Source: Meandrina meandrites
Taxonomy: Eukaryota > Cnidaria > Anthozoa > Scleractinia > Meandrinidae
Reading direction: 5' to 3'
NCBI GenBank assembly: GCA_963693305.1
Contig: OY855906.1
Span: 26,717,289 to 26,781,288 of the forward strand
DNA: 64,000 nucleotides
Made by a program: the position numbers and the translations under genes. Position 1 is the first letter of the stretch. Each line of letters opens with the position of its first letter. Shown here one piece after another: positions 1-38,400 of this stretch. Below the pieces are notes generated by a model, which did no database searches, was not told the DNA's origin, and worked only from the letters and a program-made list of their open reading frames with translations.

Positions 1-27
1 AACCTCTAATTATTTGCTTATGCGCAG

Positions 28-139
28 TTCCAGAAAATATCCATACCCACGCAATGGAAGGTCAGTGGAAATTCTGAGGGTGTGGGGGGTCTCAAAAGCC
101 AAAATTTTAAAAAGGGATGTATGGATATTTTCTGGAACA
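28..139. mobile_element. hairpin MITE
   Basis: Terminal inverted repeats of about 20 bp, TTCCAGAAAATATCCATAC and its complement, enclose about 70 bp without coding capacity. Confidence 0.65.
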
Positions 140-912
140 ACACAATATATGCACGACATAAGTTTATAGAGAAAGTGTTGTTGTAGATACTATATGGTAA
201 AGCTATGTGGCTACAGGTAAATGTCATGGAAAAAGGAAAAGGCAAATACCACATTGTACCAAGGGTAAAACTGAAGCACAACATAAACACAATCATTTTT
301 TCATTAACTTTGACATCATTTATTTCCAGGAGTCTCAATGCCAAAAGTCCAGCCTGCATTTTGTAAAGGTTAGCTGCCTTACAGTGTACTTCGAATTTTA
401 TTGAAGTCCCTGACTAAAATCATTAAAAAAGGATTTAACCTGTTTTAAATTATTGTATTTGTTGTATTTTCAGCTTGAGTTTCACATGGAAATATGCAAT
501 CTTGGCCAAAAACAAACATCATGAAGGTTACAAGGGTTAATAAGTAATGCTCATATAGAGAAAAGTATTTTGATTTAATTATTACTGTATGGGGGTTTAT
601 TGACGTATAGTTTTAAAAGGCCTATCCCTCTACATACACAGGATCTGGTCAAGTTCTACCATACTCCACAAATTGGCATGCTCAACTTAGCACAGAAATT
701 TTGGTGTGCACATACATGTATGGAACTTATGAACAAAACTGACGCATGCATTTACATGTTGCATACCCTTGCAGACTGAAGTGGGAGCACCCCATCTTAT
801 AATGGGACATCCCCACCCCCCTGACAGAAAAAATAAAGCTAGGGTGTTGGAATCTGTTCTCTCTCATGCATCTGGGGGGGGGGGGGGGGGTTAAAGAGGG
901 GTGGTTCACATC
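140..912. other. non-coding stretch
   Basis: No gene recognised. Contains a 17-nt G run (874-890). Short open frames here show no family resemblance. Confidence 0.5.
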
Positions 913-1480
913 TAGTTAAAGTGTATATGACAGACTTTTTTATTTGTTTGTTCGAATCTACATGGGATGTTGATTTGAACATCGAAAACTAAAAATTCAA
1001 AATGGTTTCTTTCACTGTATTAGCTGTCTGAAATCGTGAAATTTCACTTTCCGTTGGGTCAAAAACCACGCGAGTAAAGGACCCGGGACTAGATGAGCCG
1101 TGACATCAAAACCAGAAAATGCTCACAAAAAAAACAAACAAACTGAACTAAACTACTAAAACTGAACTACTAAGTTGTGTTGCTAGAAAATCGGAAAAAA
1201 CACAACAGCAACATTCCTTAGTAAATTCCTTGTTCGGTTTGTTTGTTTCTTGTGTCAAGCACGTTCTGGTTTTGACGTCACGGCTCATCTAGTCCCAGGC
1301 CCTTTCCTCGCGTGGTTTTTCACCTAATTGGAAGTGAAATTTCACGTGTTTGGACTACTAAAACGTGGTGAAAACAAATACTTTGATTTTTTTTTTTCTG
1401 ATGTTCAGATCAGCATCCCACGTAGATAATTTCGGCGCGGTCGAGCAAATAAAAAAACTCTGTCATATACACTTAAAGGT
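913..1480. mobile_element. inverted-repeat element (~570 bp)
   Basis: The ends AAAGTGTATATGACAGA (left) and its complement (right, 1459-1476) are followed inward by a second matching block: GGACTAGATGAGCCGTGAC at about 1086 and its complement at about 1278, and AAATTTCAC blocks on both sides. Non-coding, probably a MITE. Confidence 0.6.
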
Positions 1481-3225
1481 TGAATGCACTTAGCAAGCTG
1501 AGAGAGTATCCTTGAAGTTATAGTTGCCTTAACAACGTCTTGGGCAAATCTTTCACTCCTCTAGTGATCTCACAGCTTCTCGCGTGCATCCAGAATTCGA
1601 CCAAACACCGTGTCAAGCCTCTTACCGAAAATTTTTCTTCTGTTTCGATGCAGGATTCCGCCCAGAAACTCCCGTCCTTCTGCCGTTTCCTGCCAGTTGA
1701 ACTGGATGATAGAGCCTCTAGGCTTAAAACCCGCCATTTGAGAAATAATTCGTTACCTATTTCATAGAAAATCGAGCAATTTTGGAACAACGATGACTTC
1801 TGTTTTGACGGCCATATTGGAATGTGAACGCATGCAAAGCGACTGTGAGACGCTGACAGCGAAAATAAAATAATCGCTGGCTCTGATCTCGCTTTGCCGT
1901 TCCAGTCCCTCTCGAAAGAAAAAATTGGCTCCGTGAGTCACACAAACAGACAGGGGAAAACAAATTGGTTCGAGTGTTGTAATTATATTGGAAGCAATAA
2001 CCATGGAAAAATACTGCTGATAAAGACATAGAAGGCTAGAAAAGGTGTATAAGTGGAAGGCATGGTCTAACAGAGCTAAAATACTGCAAGTAGCGCGAGC
2101 GGTATTTGCTTCGCGCCAAAATTTTGAAGTGTGTCGTCGAGTCGTTCAGGTAGGAGTTGCTTGTGTTTGATTGTTTTCATGATTTTAGCAAAGTAAACAA
2201 ATCCACTTACTGCAGAATGGGATACTTTTAGTGCTAAAGAAATGGTTTGCAGACTTACTTCCAAGCTCATTAGATCAATTACACATGCGATTCTGCCGAG
2301 GCCATGTTTTTCTTTCTGTCGAGTGTTCAAACTTTGTAAAAATGACGTTTTGGGTTGCTTGAACGATTCAGTGACCATATTTACAGTTCCACACGGATTA
2401 AGTTTAAATTCTGAACTCTAAAAATGTCGTTTACAGCCACGGCGCGAAAGATAGCTGTATTAAACGACAGATCTTTGAAAAACTGGGGAAATTTTCGTTA
2501 AAATTACAATACTTGTACATAATCATCACAGATCTAGAGAGCATTGCATTCTGGTGTGAAACATATATTGGTTAGCATATCAACAAAATAATCGTTTCCA
2601 TTCGATCACGCAGATTTTTTCATCTCTTTCGATCGTAAAACACCAGTTTAATAACCTGAATGAGTGCTTTTTTTTTAAATATTTTACATGGTTATCTATA
2701 TGCTGTTCTAGAACATGTAGTACATGATTAAAATTGCATTTAATTTGTGTTCGTGAGCAATTTGTACAAATGGTAATTTTCTTAATTGATATTCAATTCG
2801 ATCGTCGTCTTGAGGCAATGTGTATGTTAATTTTTCTCTGATATTCGATTCTTAGCAAATTGAAATCATTGATTAATTCCCTGTACATACAGCTGCAGCG
2901 TAGTTTAATTTGATCTCCTGTTCTTACTTAATCTATAAGTTTGATTTTTGGATATCTAGTTGTCATGGCAGTAAAGAAACTTGAAAAGCATTCACCCCTA
3001 ACCACACAGATTTTGCAAAGAAAACCTGTTTTAGATTATATGAACTGGATTTTTCTCTTCTTAATAATATATTGTTTTGTTCATGGCCAATTATTATAAT
3101 TGTACATCAGTAGTCATACAGCAAGCAGTGAATGGCATGTAGGCTCATGTACCCTGCAGCACAAGAAATGTTTAAAAGTGTTAACACAGACCTTTTCTTA
3201 CAGAGGAGGGTGAATAGGGGTAAAC
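1481..3225. other. intergenic stretch without a recognised gene
   Basis: Overlapping short frames on both strands (for example 1518-1790 and 2076-2378 minus) have no recognisable domains. An upstream exon or a promoter of CEP104 could lie here but I cannot show it. Confidence 0.4.
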
Positions 3226-3610
3226 AAATCTGCCGATCCATGCTATTTTTTGGCCAAATCTGTCAATCCGCCACTATCTTTGTTCAAACCCGAATCCCCG
3301 TTACTTGAAAACTTTCCACTGCAACAGACGGTAGATTTCCATGTTGCCAATTATTGAGAAGGTTTACTTTCTTGCTTGTTTTTTTGGACAATTGCACTAT
3401 AATACCCAAGAAGACCGATGAAAATGATCCAGTCTTCCTTTTTTATACACAATCCGAACTTCCTGACATGAAGAGTCTGGAATCTTGGTCAAAATTCTCA
3501 GCTAGTCCATGATCCGCTGTATTTTCTAAATCCGCAAATCCACTCAATGTATCGCAAAATTCCGCAATCCATGCTCTTTTTGAGGCCAAATCCGTCAATC
3601 TGTGAACCTG
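3226..3610. repeat. pair of diverged direct repeats
   Basis: The module around 3226-3300 (ATCCATGCT...GGCCAAATCTGTCAATC) recurs at about 3560-3603 (ATCCATGCT...GGCCAAATCCGTCAATC). Probably part of an old dispersed repeat. Confidence 0.45.
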
Positions 3611-3810
3611 TACACCCTTTTCCTTTACAGACACACATTTTTTTATTACAGACATTCACTTGGTCCAAAAGAAATCTAAATTCAAATGAACTTTGTGAAT
3701 GTATCACAGACACCTCCATAATACGGACACTCTTGGACCCTGTTCCCTTGTTGTCCCTTTGAAGGTTGACTGGAGTAATAATAAAAAGTATATTTTACAA
3801 CAGAAACATA

Positions 3811-4897
3811 CAGGGCTCGACACTAACGGTAGCCAACTAGCCACAGACTAGTAGAAATTCAGTTTTGGCTAGTAGGTTTTCGATTTCCACTAGCCACTTT
3901 GGCTAGTAAACAAAATGAAATTGGCTGAACTAGTTTCTGTCATTCACAAGGAAGCCATACGCAAACACTTTTCTCGGAATTTCTTGTTGACATATCATGT
4001 TACTGGGCACGTGCTGTTCAGCACGTATGCAAATTTAAGACTGTTTGCTATTCGTTGCGTGGCATTTGACAAACAAGACAGCATTTTGTGAAAGCACACA
4101 TCTATGTTCTTTTTTGTTTCGAAATTAGTAGAACAAAACACGAGCTTCTCCTGATTAAATCATGCGCAAAATCGTGCGGAACTATAAAGGGATAACATTT
4201 CATTTTGCGTAACAACACATCGGTGATTGACAAAACTTGCCACTACAAAAATAATTAGAGAAAGATTTATATCCTTCCAAATTTAAATCAGCTGTTTTTA
4301 GCATTTGAATTTCGCCAACAACAGTTTGCAGTATTGTTCAGATAGTTGTTTTGCTTTTGAAACGTTTCTACCCCGGCGCCTGTTTGTAAAGAGGAGTCGA
4401 CATTGTTTACTGACACCTCTGTTTCTCAATATTTTTCCAAAGAAGTCTCACAGAAAAGCAGAGTCCTGAAAGTCTTTATGGGAAAATCTCTGGATTTTCC
4501 TTTGTGAGGTGTCGGCCTGAGAGATTTGATGTAAGGAAAACACAAGGCCATTGAAAAAAATTAAAACCGGCGCAATTTTTTGAGATGATAAATTCGTTCA
4601 CTACGTTTAAACCAGTCAAGCGTGACACAAGCTGTGCTGACTGTGTCAAGCAGTTTCAGATGTGAATATTGTTGGTTTTTCTTAAAATTCCATAATCCCG
4701 GGCATGATGGATATAAGAGGATATTTAACTGGCGGTAAAAAAGGAGAAAGGCAAAGACGATAGTTCTCAAAGTAAACGACCCTCTGAGGAAGGTGCAGAC
4801 ATCACCGCTTGGCTAGTGAAAAAATTTTTTGGCTAGTAACATCTAAGTTGTAACTAGCCACTAGGCTAGCAAGTTGAAAAGTTAGTGTCGAGCCCTG
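3811..4897. mobile_element. non-autonomous DNA transposon with subterminal repeats
   Basis: The 17-bp ends CAGGGCTCGACACTAAC and its complement match perfectly and are flanked by ACATA on both sides (3806-3810, 4898-4902), a probable 5-bp target duplication. GGCTAGT/ACTAGCC words recur at both ends, like transposase-binding arrays. The CAGGG terminus suggests a hAT relative, but hAT duplications are 8 bp, so the superfamily is open. No intact transposase. Confidence 0.75.
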
Positions 4898-4906
4898 ACA
4901 TATGTA

Positions 4907-5341
4907 CTACCATTTTTGAGCTACCATGAAGGGCCAACTTTTTTCCGCGTTTTCACACGTAAAACATTCAAGTTTGTCTAGACAAACCGTTGCGTTTTTC
5001 AGCTGAACCAATTAACGCTTGGAGCATAAACATGTCAAGTTTGACAGTTCCGCCTGTGTGTTTCGGCACATGAAACAATGGTTTTGAAAACTTTTGCATC
5101 AACTTTTTATATTTCTTCAATGAATGTCGACAGCAAAGGGCAGTTTTACACTTCTGATAAATGCTTTGACAGCGATCTTTGATGGTTTATTTATTTTTTA
5201 TATTTTGGGGGGATTATTTATGTTAAGCAACATTAAATGGTTTACTTGTAAAACAGGACAGTTTGTCAGACAAACTTGAATGTTTTACATGTGAGAAAAT
5301 GCAGAAAAAGGTGGCTGTTCATGGTAGCTAGAAAATGGTAG
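4907..5341. mobile_element. MITE with ~80-bp inverted repeats
   Basis: Left CTACCATTTTTGAGCTACCA and right complement, then inward TTTTCACACGTAAAACATTC / GAATGTTTTACATGTGAGAA, form near-perfect arms. It lies 9 bp from the preceding transposon. Confidence 0.7.
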
Positions 5342-5734
5342 ACGTATATCGTCAGAAAAAATGATTTTTCAGTTTGGAAGTTAAGACAGAAATCTTATAT
5401 GGGGAGGGGTGCTTATGACCAGCATTTTACTCTGGAGGGGTTGGCAGGAGCCAGGAGACTTGTTAAATTTTATTAGTCAAGAGCGTTATACATAAAAGTG
5501 TTATCTGCACAGAACTGGAAAAAAGATCCTTAGAGTCCCTGCAATGCTGTCACTTGACTTAAGGAGGCACTACACAATTTTTGTTGTGCTACAGTGCAAC
5601 AGAAATGGTGTAACACTCTGACTGGTATTTCTTTCTTTAGGCGTAGAACTGTATGGGCAAGTGATATTTTTTGGAAGCGGGCCCTACATGTTTAGCAGTT
5701 GTCAGGTTATCATGGACAACTATAAAATCCTTTT

Positions 5735-5823
5735 ATTATAAAAACTTTTAATTAGTGGTATACCGAGTGGTATTTTGGATTTCCTACTACTCGGTATACC
5801 ACTAAATTTTATATAATAAAAAG
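5735..5823. mobile_element. small palindromic MITE
   Basis: About 35-bp arms around TTAGTGGTATACCGAGT and its complement, with AT-rich outer ends (TTTTATTATA). Non-coding. Confidence 0.6.
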
Positions 5824-6354
5824 AAAATTAAATGGTCCCTTGGAGATAAAAAACTTCTCATCTCATGTTGAGAATATTTCAATATTAAATACCGGTATAT
5901 TTTTTCACACTCGAAGAGAAATTTCATATCTCTGTGCAGCCATGTTATATCCTCTTACTTTAAATTTGCTGAAGTAGCAGTTTGTGTCTCACAATCATTC
6001 TGTAGAGTCTGCTTTAGAAAGCAAACGGGAAATTGTAAACATTGTGATCTGCCATTTTATGCACTAATTAGAACATCTCTCCAATTTTCTGATTTGTACT
6101 TTAGTGTCAATTTATAAGCTACAATATTTTACCCTCTTTTTACCAAAAAATATTGTAAAAAGATGTTTGGCATGTTTATAAAATTTTTGTTCAAATGTTG
6201 AGAGAAGAAACCTTAGGTTTACAGAAAGCTGCTAATTTAAAAATAATTAAAATATGTGAAGAACATTGATAAGACTACTAGCCTTGCTGTATTTAAATCA
6301 ACAGCTATTTGCATTTAGTTTGAACTTGTGGTGTGTTGAACACTGTGTTTGCAG

Positions 6355-6386
6355 GAAGAAGTGCATAAAAGGAGGGAAAAGTCTTG
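6355..6386 (+). other. CEP104: 5' UTR segment of CEP104 with a likely acceptor just upstream
   Basis: A TTTGCAG acceptor-like sequence ends at 6354, 32 nt before the CEP104 start codon, so the leader may be spliced from an untranslated exon further upstream. I could not identify that exon or a promoter with confidence in 1-6354. Confidence 0.4.
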
Positions 6387-32020
<25,634 letters not shown>

Positions 32021-32285
32021 TAGCAGCTTGGAGGTAAAAGCAAGCTAGGTTACGACACAGGCACTTTCCCTGTCAAGTACGCAGGATAAGACGGCGACGG
32101 ATTGTATGAAGAACAAAGACGTGCCAGTTAACTTGTGGTGACGTGAAGTTTTTGTAAAAGGCCTGTAGTATGATGATAGCAAGGAATTTCCCTTTTTCAT
32201 ATTCATTTTGTAGGACAAAAATCAAATGCACGTTACAGTAAGTGGTTCCTTCTTGAAATCTGCTTGCGTCATAAAGCCAGGTTGT

Positions 32286-32523
32286 AATAAATTTAGTGGT
32301 TAATGTTCTTACTTTTTCCGAGACGCCAATTCGTCGTAAACGTTTTGACGACGCACCTCGTAATTTTTTTCTTATAAGTAAGGGTATTATCGTGGTACAG
32401 GCCTTTCAAGTTGTTGAACAACTGCGGACATCACTCGATTTCAGGCTTTGACAGTGTTACAGAAATGCGTCATTCAATGTCATAAACTTACGTATGGTAT
32501 GGCACTTTTGTATATAGAATAAA
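32286..32523 (+). promoter_or_regulatory. candidate polyadenylation signals of CEP104
   Basis: AATAAA hexamers occur at 32286-32291 and 32518-32523, about 270 and 500 nt past the stop codon. The second is followed by T/G-rich sequence. Which is used cannot be told from sequence. Confidence 0.45.
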
Positions 32524-33382
32524 ATATTCCTTGGTTCTACCGTCTGGTAACTGTTACCTCGCTCACGCAAACATGCTTAATTATGCTTAAAAATATCTCG
32601 CCTTTAAACAGGTTTCTCTCTACAGTTGTACTCTGCACAAACGTTGCTTTGTGAGCTTTAGACACTTGTTAGTCTTACGATAATAAAACTATAAGTGGGG
32701 CCGCGTTTTTAACCTTGAGTATGCATTGTTGTCAACTTGGTTTAACAAACATGTTTAGTTGGTGTGAATGGGGTATGATGTGTTAGTTAGACGCATTATA
32801 ATCTTGTGCCCGATCTCCCACGGCAAATCTTTTGTAAAATGGGAGATGGGCTGGACATCACGCACATTTGTACTTAATTCCGCGAGTTACCTATCGAGTA
32901 GGGAAAAAGAACCCGGCGGAATAGTGATCTTTTCTAGTAGCAACGTTTAAGGCAGTAAAATTTGCGTGCCTGCTTTAAGATGGAGGTGCGATAATGCTCT
33001 TTTTGTGAAATAACTCACAGCAAATGCTTGAAATAGAGCAATGTGCTACTTACAGAGTGTGCGTTGTAGTGGATAGTTCAAAAGTAATACGAAACTCGAA
33101 CAGCGAAAAACAGTTGGTCTTCACATCTCTTCTTAATCTCTTGGTAACATTTGAGTACTTGTAAATTAAAATAAGGTCTATTTCATCCTTGAAACCAAGC
33201 AGAAACTAACACAGATACTTGTACATCGTCAGTAAAATGACATTAAATTGTATAGTTATTTTTCTACTGTTAGCAGTTTTAGTTCCAACATCTTCATTGA
33301 CTGGTGAATTAAACATATTGTGTAGCAGGACAAGTTTGGTTGTGTCTCTCATTGCCTTAACCGAGAAGGCTTGCAGAGTGGC

Positions 33383-33410
33383 GGGGGGGGGGGGGGGGGG
33401 GGGGGGGGGG
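33383..33410. repeat. 28-nt G homopolymer and G-rich stretch
   Basis: G28 followed by further G runs to about 33457, potential G-quadruplex DNA. No gene around it: 32524-34630 holds no recognised coding sequence. Confidence 0.85.
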
Positions 33411-34631
33411 AGATGGAGGTGCGGGGGGGGGGTCTTGGAAGGAGGGGGAGGGGGATGTGGTGTGGATTGTTCTAGCTAACATTTGTTGCTTTCAAACTAA
33501 CATGGCAATCTCTGGAGCAACCTCAGTTTCAAGGTCATTTTGTCGCTCCAGGGGTCGGGAAGACGAACGAGGTAGGGACTAGGAATGAAAAGCTCGACCT
33601 ACTTCATAAACAAATCGACAACGTCCAAATAGTCTCATTTATCAGAGCTTGAGGTGTAGTTAACTTTACCTTTCAACTGTGTTGTCATTTAATTTGTCTC
33701 TAGTTTGGTTTGCAGTGATCGGTGTACAAAAAATTGAGTAGCATAGCAATTCGTAATCAGCGTGGGTGATGCCTCCCATCCAAAAGGCAGGAAACAAGAA
33801 GTTGCTTTGTAAACAATAGAAAAAACCTAGTAGCTTGCTTGGTCGTAATCAGCAAAGATAATGCCTTCGTCCCCAAAGCAGTGAATAAACAGTTGCTTTG
33901 TGTAAAGTGCGTTTTATTTCTTCGTGCATTCAACAGAAGTCATTTTATACGGTCACTGATTTTAATGTTTTCGTAGGAGTTTCAATAATGCGGCCCTCGT
34001 TATCAGGAAACTTTCAATCACGTGAAAGGTGCGAACCAAGATTAAAAATACACATTAAAACTATATACGGAAAAACGAAATATACCAGATGTCAAAAACT
34101 ATTATGTGAAACTAACTATTAAAAAACTGATAAAAGCTACAATTAAAACAAGGAAAGAAAACAACAAATAGGAAAGAAAGAGTAAACTAAAAAACCCGCT
34201 TAAAATATTTACACTATAGATGCATTCTAATGTATTCCAATCTTTCAGAGAGGGATGACACTCGCTGCTTACCACAATTTTTAGTAACATGGTGTAGTCA
34301 TGTCTTTATTCCTTGTGTAAAAACTATGAACGTGTCTGTTTGCTACTGATTCCATAAGGTGATCCATAAGTCCATTAATACACTTGTAAACTTGTACAGG
34401 GATGATAAAATCTACGTTGTTCCAGGGTAAGCCACTTTAAAGGTTTGAGGGCATATGAATAAGCAAACTTTTTCGATTAGTTCGCAGCTGAATATTTTAC
34501 ATTTTGTGATGATAGACTGTTAATCATCAAAAGAAAAAATCTTCTGTGTCAAGCGGTATTTTACAGAATTCAACAAAAGATAATTGAAAAATTTTTGCAT
34601 ATCGAAATTGTATTATGAAGAATTTGTTAGT

Positions 34632-34637
34632 TTTATT
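34632..34637 (-). promoter_or_regulatory. candidate poly(A) signal of the PAN-EGF gene
   Basis: AATAAA on the minus strand about 840 nt past the stop. If it is used, the whole (CGAA)n/(TTCG)n array lies in the 3' UTR. I saw no AATAAA between the stop and the array, so a transcript through the repeat is plausible. Confidence 0.35.
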
Positions 34638-34844
34638 TAATCCCAACGATCGTTCGTGTGTTCTTGTGTTCGTGCATACGAACGTATGGACTCCAGTACA
34701 GCTGTAACCCACAGTGGAGAGTAAAGTATCTTAAACATCAACTCGATCGGTCGGTTACTCATTCTGTCAGTCGGTAGGTCGGCCAGTAAGTTTTTTTTTT
34801 AATATTTCGTTACCCGGTCCGTCCGTCCCTTCGTCTGTCTGCAC

Positions 34845-35463
34845 TTCGTGCGTTCGTCCCTTCGTTTCGTTCGTTCGTTCGTTCGTTCGTGCGTTCGTCC
34901 CTTCGTTTCGTTCGTTCGTTCGTGCGTTCGTCCCTTCGTTTCGTTCGTTCGTTCGTTCGTTCGTGCGTTCGTTCGTTCGTCCCTTCGTTTCGTTCGTTCG
35001 TTCGTTCGTTCGTTCGTGCGTTCGTCCCTTCGTTTCGTTCGTTCGTTCGTTCGTTCGTTCGTTCGTTCGTTCGTTCGTTCGTTCGTTCGTTCGTTCGTTC
35101 GTGCGTTCGTCCCTTCGTTTCGTTCGTTCGTTCGTTCGTTCGTTCGTGCGTTCGTGCGTTCGTCCCTTCGTTTCGTTCGTTCGTTCGTTCGTTCGTGCGT
35201 TCGTCCCTTCGTTTCGTTCGTTCGTTCGTTCGTTCGTGCGTTGGTCCCTTCGTTTCGTTCGTTCGTTCGTTCGTTCGTTCGTTCGTTCGTTCGTTCGTTC
35301 GTTCGTTCGTTCGTTCGTTCGTTCGTTCGTTCGTTCGTTCGTTCGTTCGTTCGTTCGTTCGTTCGTTCGTTCGTTCGTTCGTTCGTTCGTTCGTTCGTTC
35401 GTTCGTTCGTTCGTTCGTTCGTTCGTTCGTTCGTTCGTTCGTTCGTTCGTTCGTTCGTTCGTT
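34845..35463. repeat. (TTCG)n array with higher-order variants
   Basis: About 620 bp. The right half (35265-35463) is almost pure TTCG; the left half alternates pure blocks with a recurring variant GTGCGTTCGTCCCTTCGTTT. The unit contains no stop in any of the six frames, so long fake ORFs (FVRS on plus, TNER on minus) cover it. It lies directly 3' of the PAN-EGF gene's last exon. Confidence 0.93.
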
Positions 35464-35473
35464 TGTTGAATAC

Positions 35474-38400
35474 TCAACTATACCAAGCATAAACATCAGC
35501 ACAGGTTTGACCACTGTTGTTGGCCTCGCTACAATTCACTAAATCGTGCCCAAACCAGATTCTGAACTCCAGTCCTGCTGTCACCCACAGCGGAGAGGAA
35601 AGCATGTTAAATACCAACTCCGGCGAGTAAACAGTAATTCCATCCAAACGATATGCATAATACCGACAACTAAATCCCTTGATATAGTTGGCGATCAAAA
35701 GAGCGCTGTTATTGGAGTGCGTTATGACAGTCATCAGATTCTTGTCGGCCTGATCTCCATGTACACATCCCCAGTAGGACGCTGGGTAGTTGGTGTTGCA
35801 GCTCACGGCGCCATGTTTGTGTACAAGTTTAAACGTGTAGATGAATCCGTCTTCGTTAATGTTAAAGGCCCCGTAATTGTCACCCCGTGCTCCAAAACAG
35901 ACAGGGTTGTTGTTAATCCTCTTCCATTCACCTGAAATGAAAAAGTATATTTGGGGTTTCTAATCAAGTCTTTTTCTCAAAAATGGAGCATTTTGGAGGG
36001 GAGAGAAGCATATTCCACATTGTTAACACTTAGAACAGGTTAGTGCACTACAGTGAAAAAGGCTAGGCAAGGATGAAATATTGACACGTGTATTTGTCAA
36101 CTTAAGCAAGGCAAGGATAAACGGTGTAGATTAACCCCGCCTTGCCTTACCATTCTTTAAAATCGGTCTAGCAAGGGTGAAAATCGACAACTTACTATTT
36201 TGATGACGTATTTAAATGTGGTTTATGCCAATGAGCCCGGTCATTGCTTCAACCCGGACCGCTTGATCCAGAGTCTGAAGCGAACTAACCATTAGGCGAC
36301 CGTGCCTACATAAAATCAGCAGTAGATCGTGGTAATAGTGTTACATAACAAAAGTGATAGTCTCTAGACACAGCTAAACTGGTGAGCCATTTACCTTTCT
36401 CACAGTGTTTTCCACCATAACCGGATGGACACTGGCAGCGGTGCTTGTTGTCTGTGGCATCGATGATACATTTCTCAGGTGGATTACACGGGTTACTAAA
36501 GCAATCGTTCTGTTGTGATGGAATAATATGAATTAGTAAATGTGAGCGTACCGTTATCAAACATTGATTTGCTAATTAGTGCAAATATCAAGCTACAATT
36601 CTGGATAAAACTCGTTAGAAATTTAACTAACTTCTACCAATTCGAATGGCATTGAAAGAAGTAGCTGCTATTCATCCAACCCCCTTCCCCATTGGTATAT
36701 TATTCTGGCCAACCAATCAGATTCATAGATTTTTAATAAAACACGCTGAGCGGCAAATTATTACTCATTTCAATGGCTTATAAAAGTCAATGAGTTGTGT
36801 ACCACAGTTCCTCCGTAGACAAATCCTTCTCGCTGTTGTAAATCATTGGGATGTTGATAATCGTCAGAATCACTCAGCTGACATACATAGCTTTCGTTTT
36901 GCAGGCGACCAAAATTGTAAGACAAGCATGCGTTGTCAAGGTAACATGCCATTTGGCAGACGTCTTGGCTCTCCAGAGAAATGTTCTTGATCACGTGATT
37001 TTCAAGAGCTTGTCCATCAATAGGTAAAGTGAACTTAAGCGTTCGGCAAACTTCTGAAAAATTGAGCAAAGAAGCGCACAGTTTAACCATTTTTACTTCA
37101 ATACACGTGTTTGGTGCATAACTTTTTCTGCTGAAACTTACTTGTTTTTACAGATACTTGCAAGTTTGTAATTTTCGTTATGTATTCTTATAAATCACTA
37201 GCTTTACCAAATGTTACGACATAAAATTTGTTTTTTACACTTAAGAAATTACCAGATTTTATTTTACGAATTAAATACGCCAATAAGTCCCCGAGTCATC
37301 ACATCTAATCGTTTTTAGGTACAAGAGATACTTTTTCAATATCATCGACGAAGTACTCGATCGTCAAGTACCTAAACAGTGTATTAACAATTAATGTGTC
37401 CACATATCTGGTGTTTTGTCATGTGTTAATTACCAGCTGAAAGTTCTAAATATTCACAAAATGAATGAGCTGAATGAATGAGCTGCAAAACTGATATGAA
37501 ATATGAATTTCGTCGGAATTTACACTTATCTTCTCTATACGCTAAGGACGGAATTTCTTAATAAACATCTCTCCTTTGGTCTACCAAGCAAGAGACAATC
37601 CTTGAATTATTTTAGGCCTGTTTGAACTTATCCAAAAAATGTTTAAAAATCTTAATGAATATATTGTATACTCATGATTAAGACATTTCTTAATTAAAAG
37701 CTTACTTGTTCTGTTGTCATGAAATATTAAGTATAATTATGTTTTAATATTCATGTTAACAAACTGAAAACTATAATCATTTGAAAGAAAAAAATATATC
37801 AAAATATGGTTACCTTGGCAATATTAAATACAATAAACATTAACAAGCCACACCAAACCTTTCATAAAATATTTTCAGATAAAGTCACAAAATATGATGA
37901 CATTTGTTTAAAAATTGCTTGTCTAAATTCAGTCGAAAGATATTTACAATAATGCATTAGAGAAGAGATAGGGATTATTGCTTTCACGATCGACTTGTTT
38001 TCTCCTCAAGCAGGCACGGGTCTTTGTAATATTTTGTGTGTAACTGAGCGCTTTCATTTTCAGAAAATAATAACGAACTTTCGAAAATTCTGTCCGAGCA
38101 ATATTTTTTTATGATTCTTTTTAGTACAACAAGCACTTGAAGCCGGTAATTAGCGCTTGTTTTAAATATCATTACGACATTTTAATGTGACGCATAAAAT
38201 AGGTAAATAAAATAAACATAGAATTATTCAGGTTTTATCTCTTTCGAAGGAAAAATACCTACTCTATTAATTCAATAAATTCTCCAAGCCGTAAGACGGG
38301 GAGATATTGGATAATCGATTAAGCATTTTTGTTTTAATTTATGACGATTTATCTGCAAAACGTATGCAGAAAACGAAGATAGTGTGAACATTTTTGCGGA

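Noticed and set aside
2076..2378. 100-codon minus-strand frame as a possible upstream gene
   Set aside because: No recognised domain, splice context or similarity; left as unassigned.
33219..33479. Frame starting with a signal-peptide-like segment followed by polyglycine
   Set aside because: The hydrophobic start is short, the remainder is a G-run translation, and there is no exon context.
34767..35542. Several 170-236-codon frames on both strands with NERT or FVRS repeats
   Set aside because: They are translations of the (TTCG)n array, which has no stop in any frame; no evidence of a real protein.
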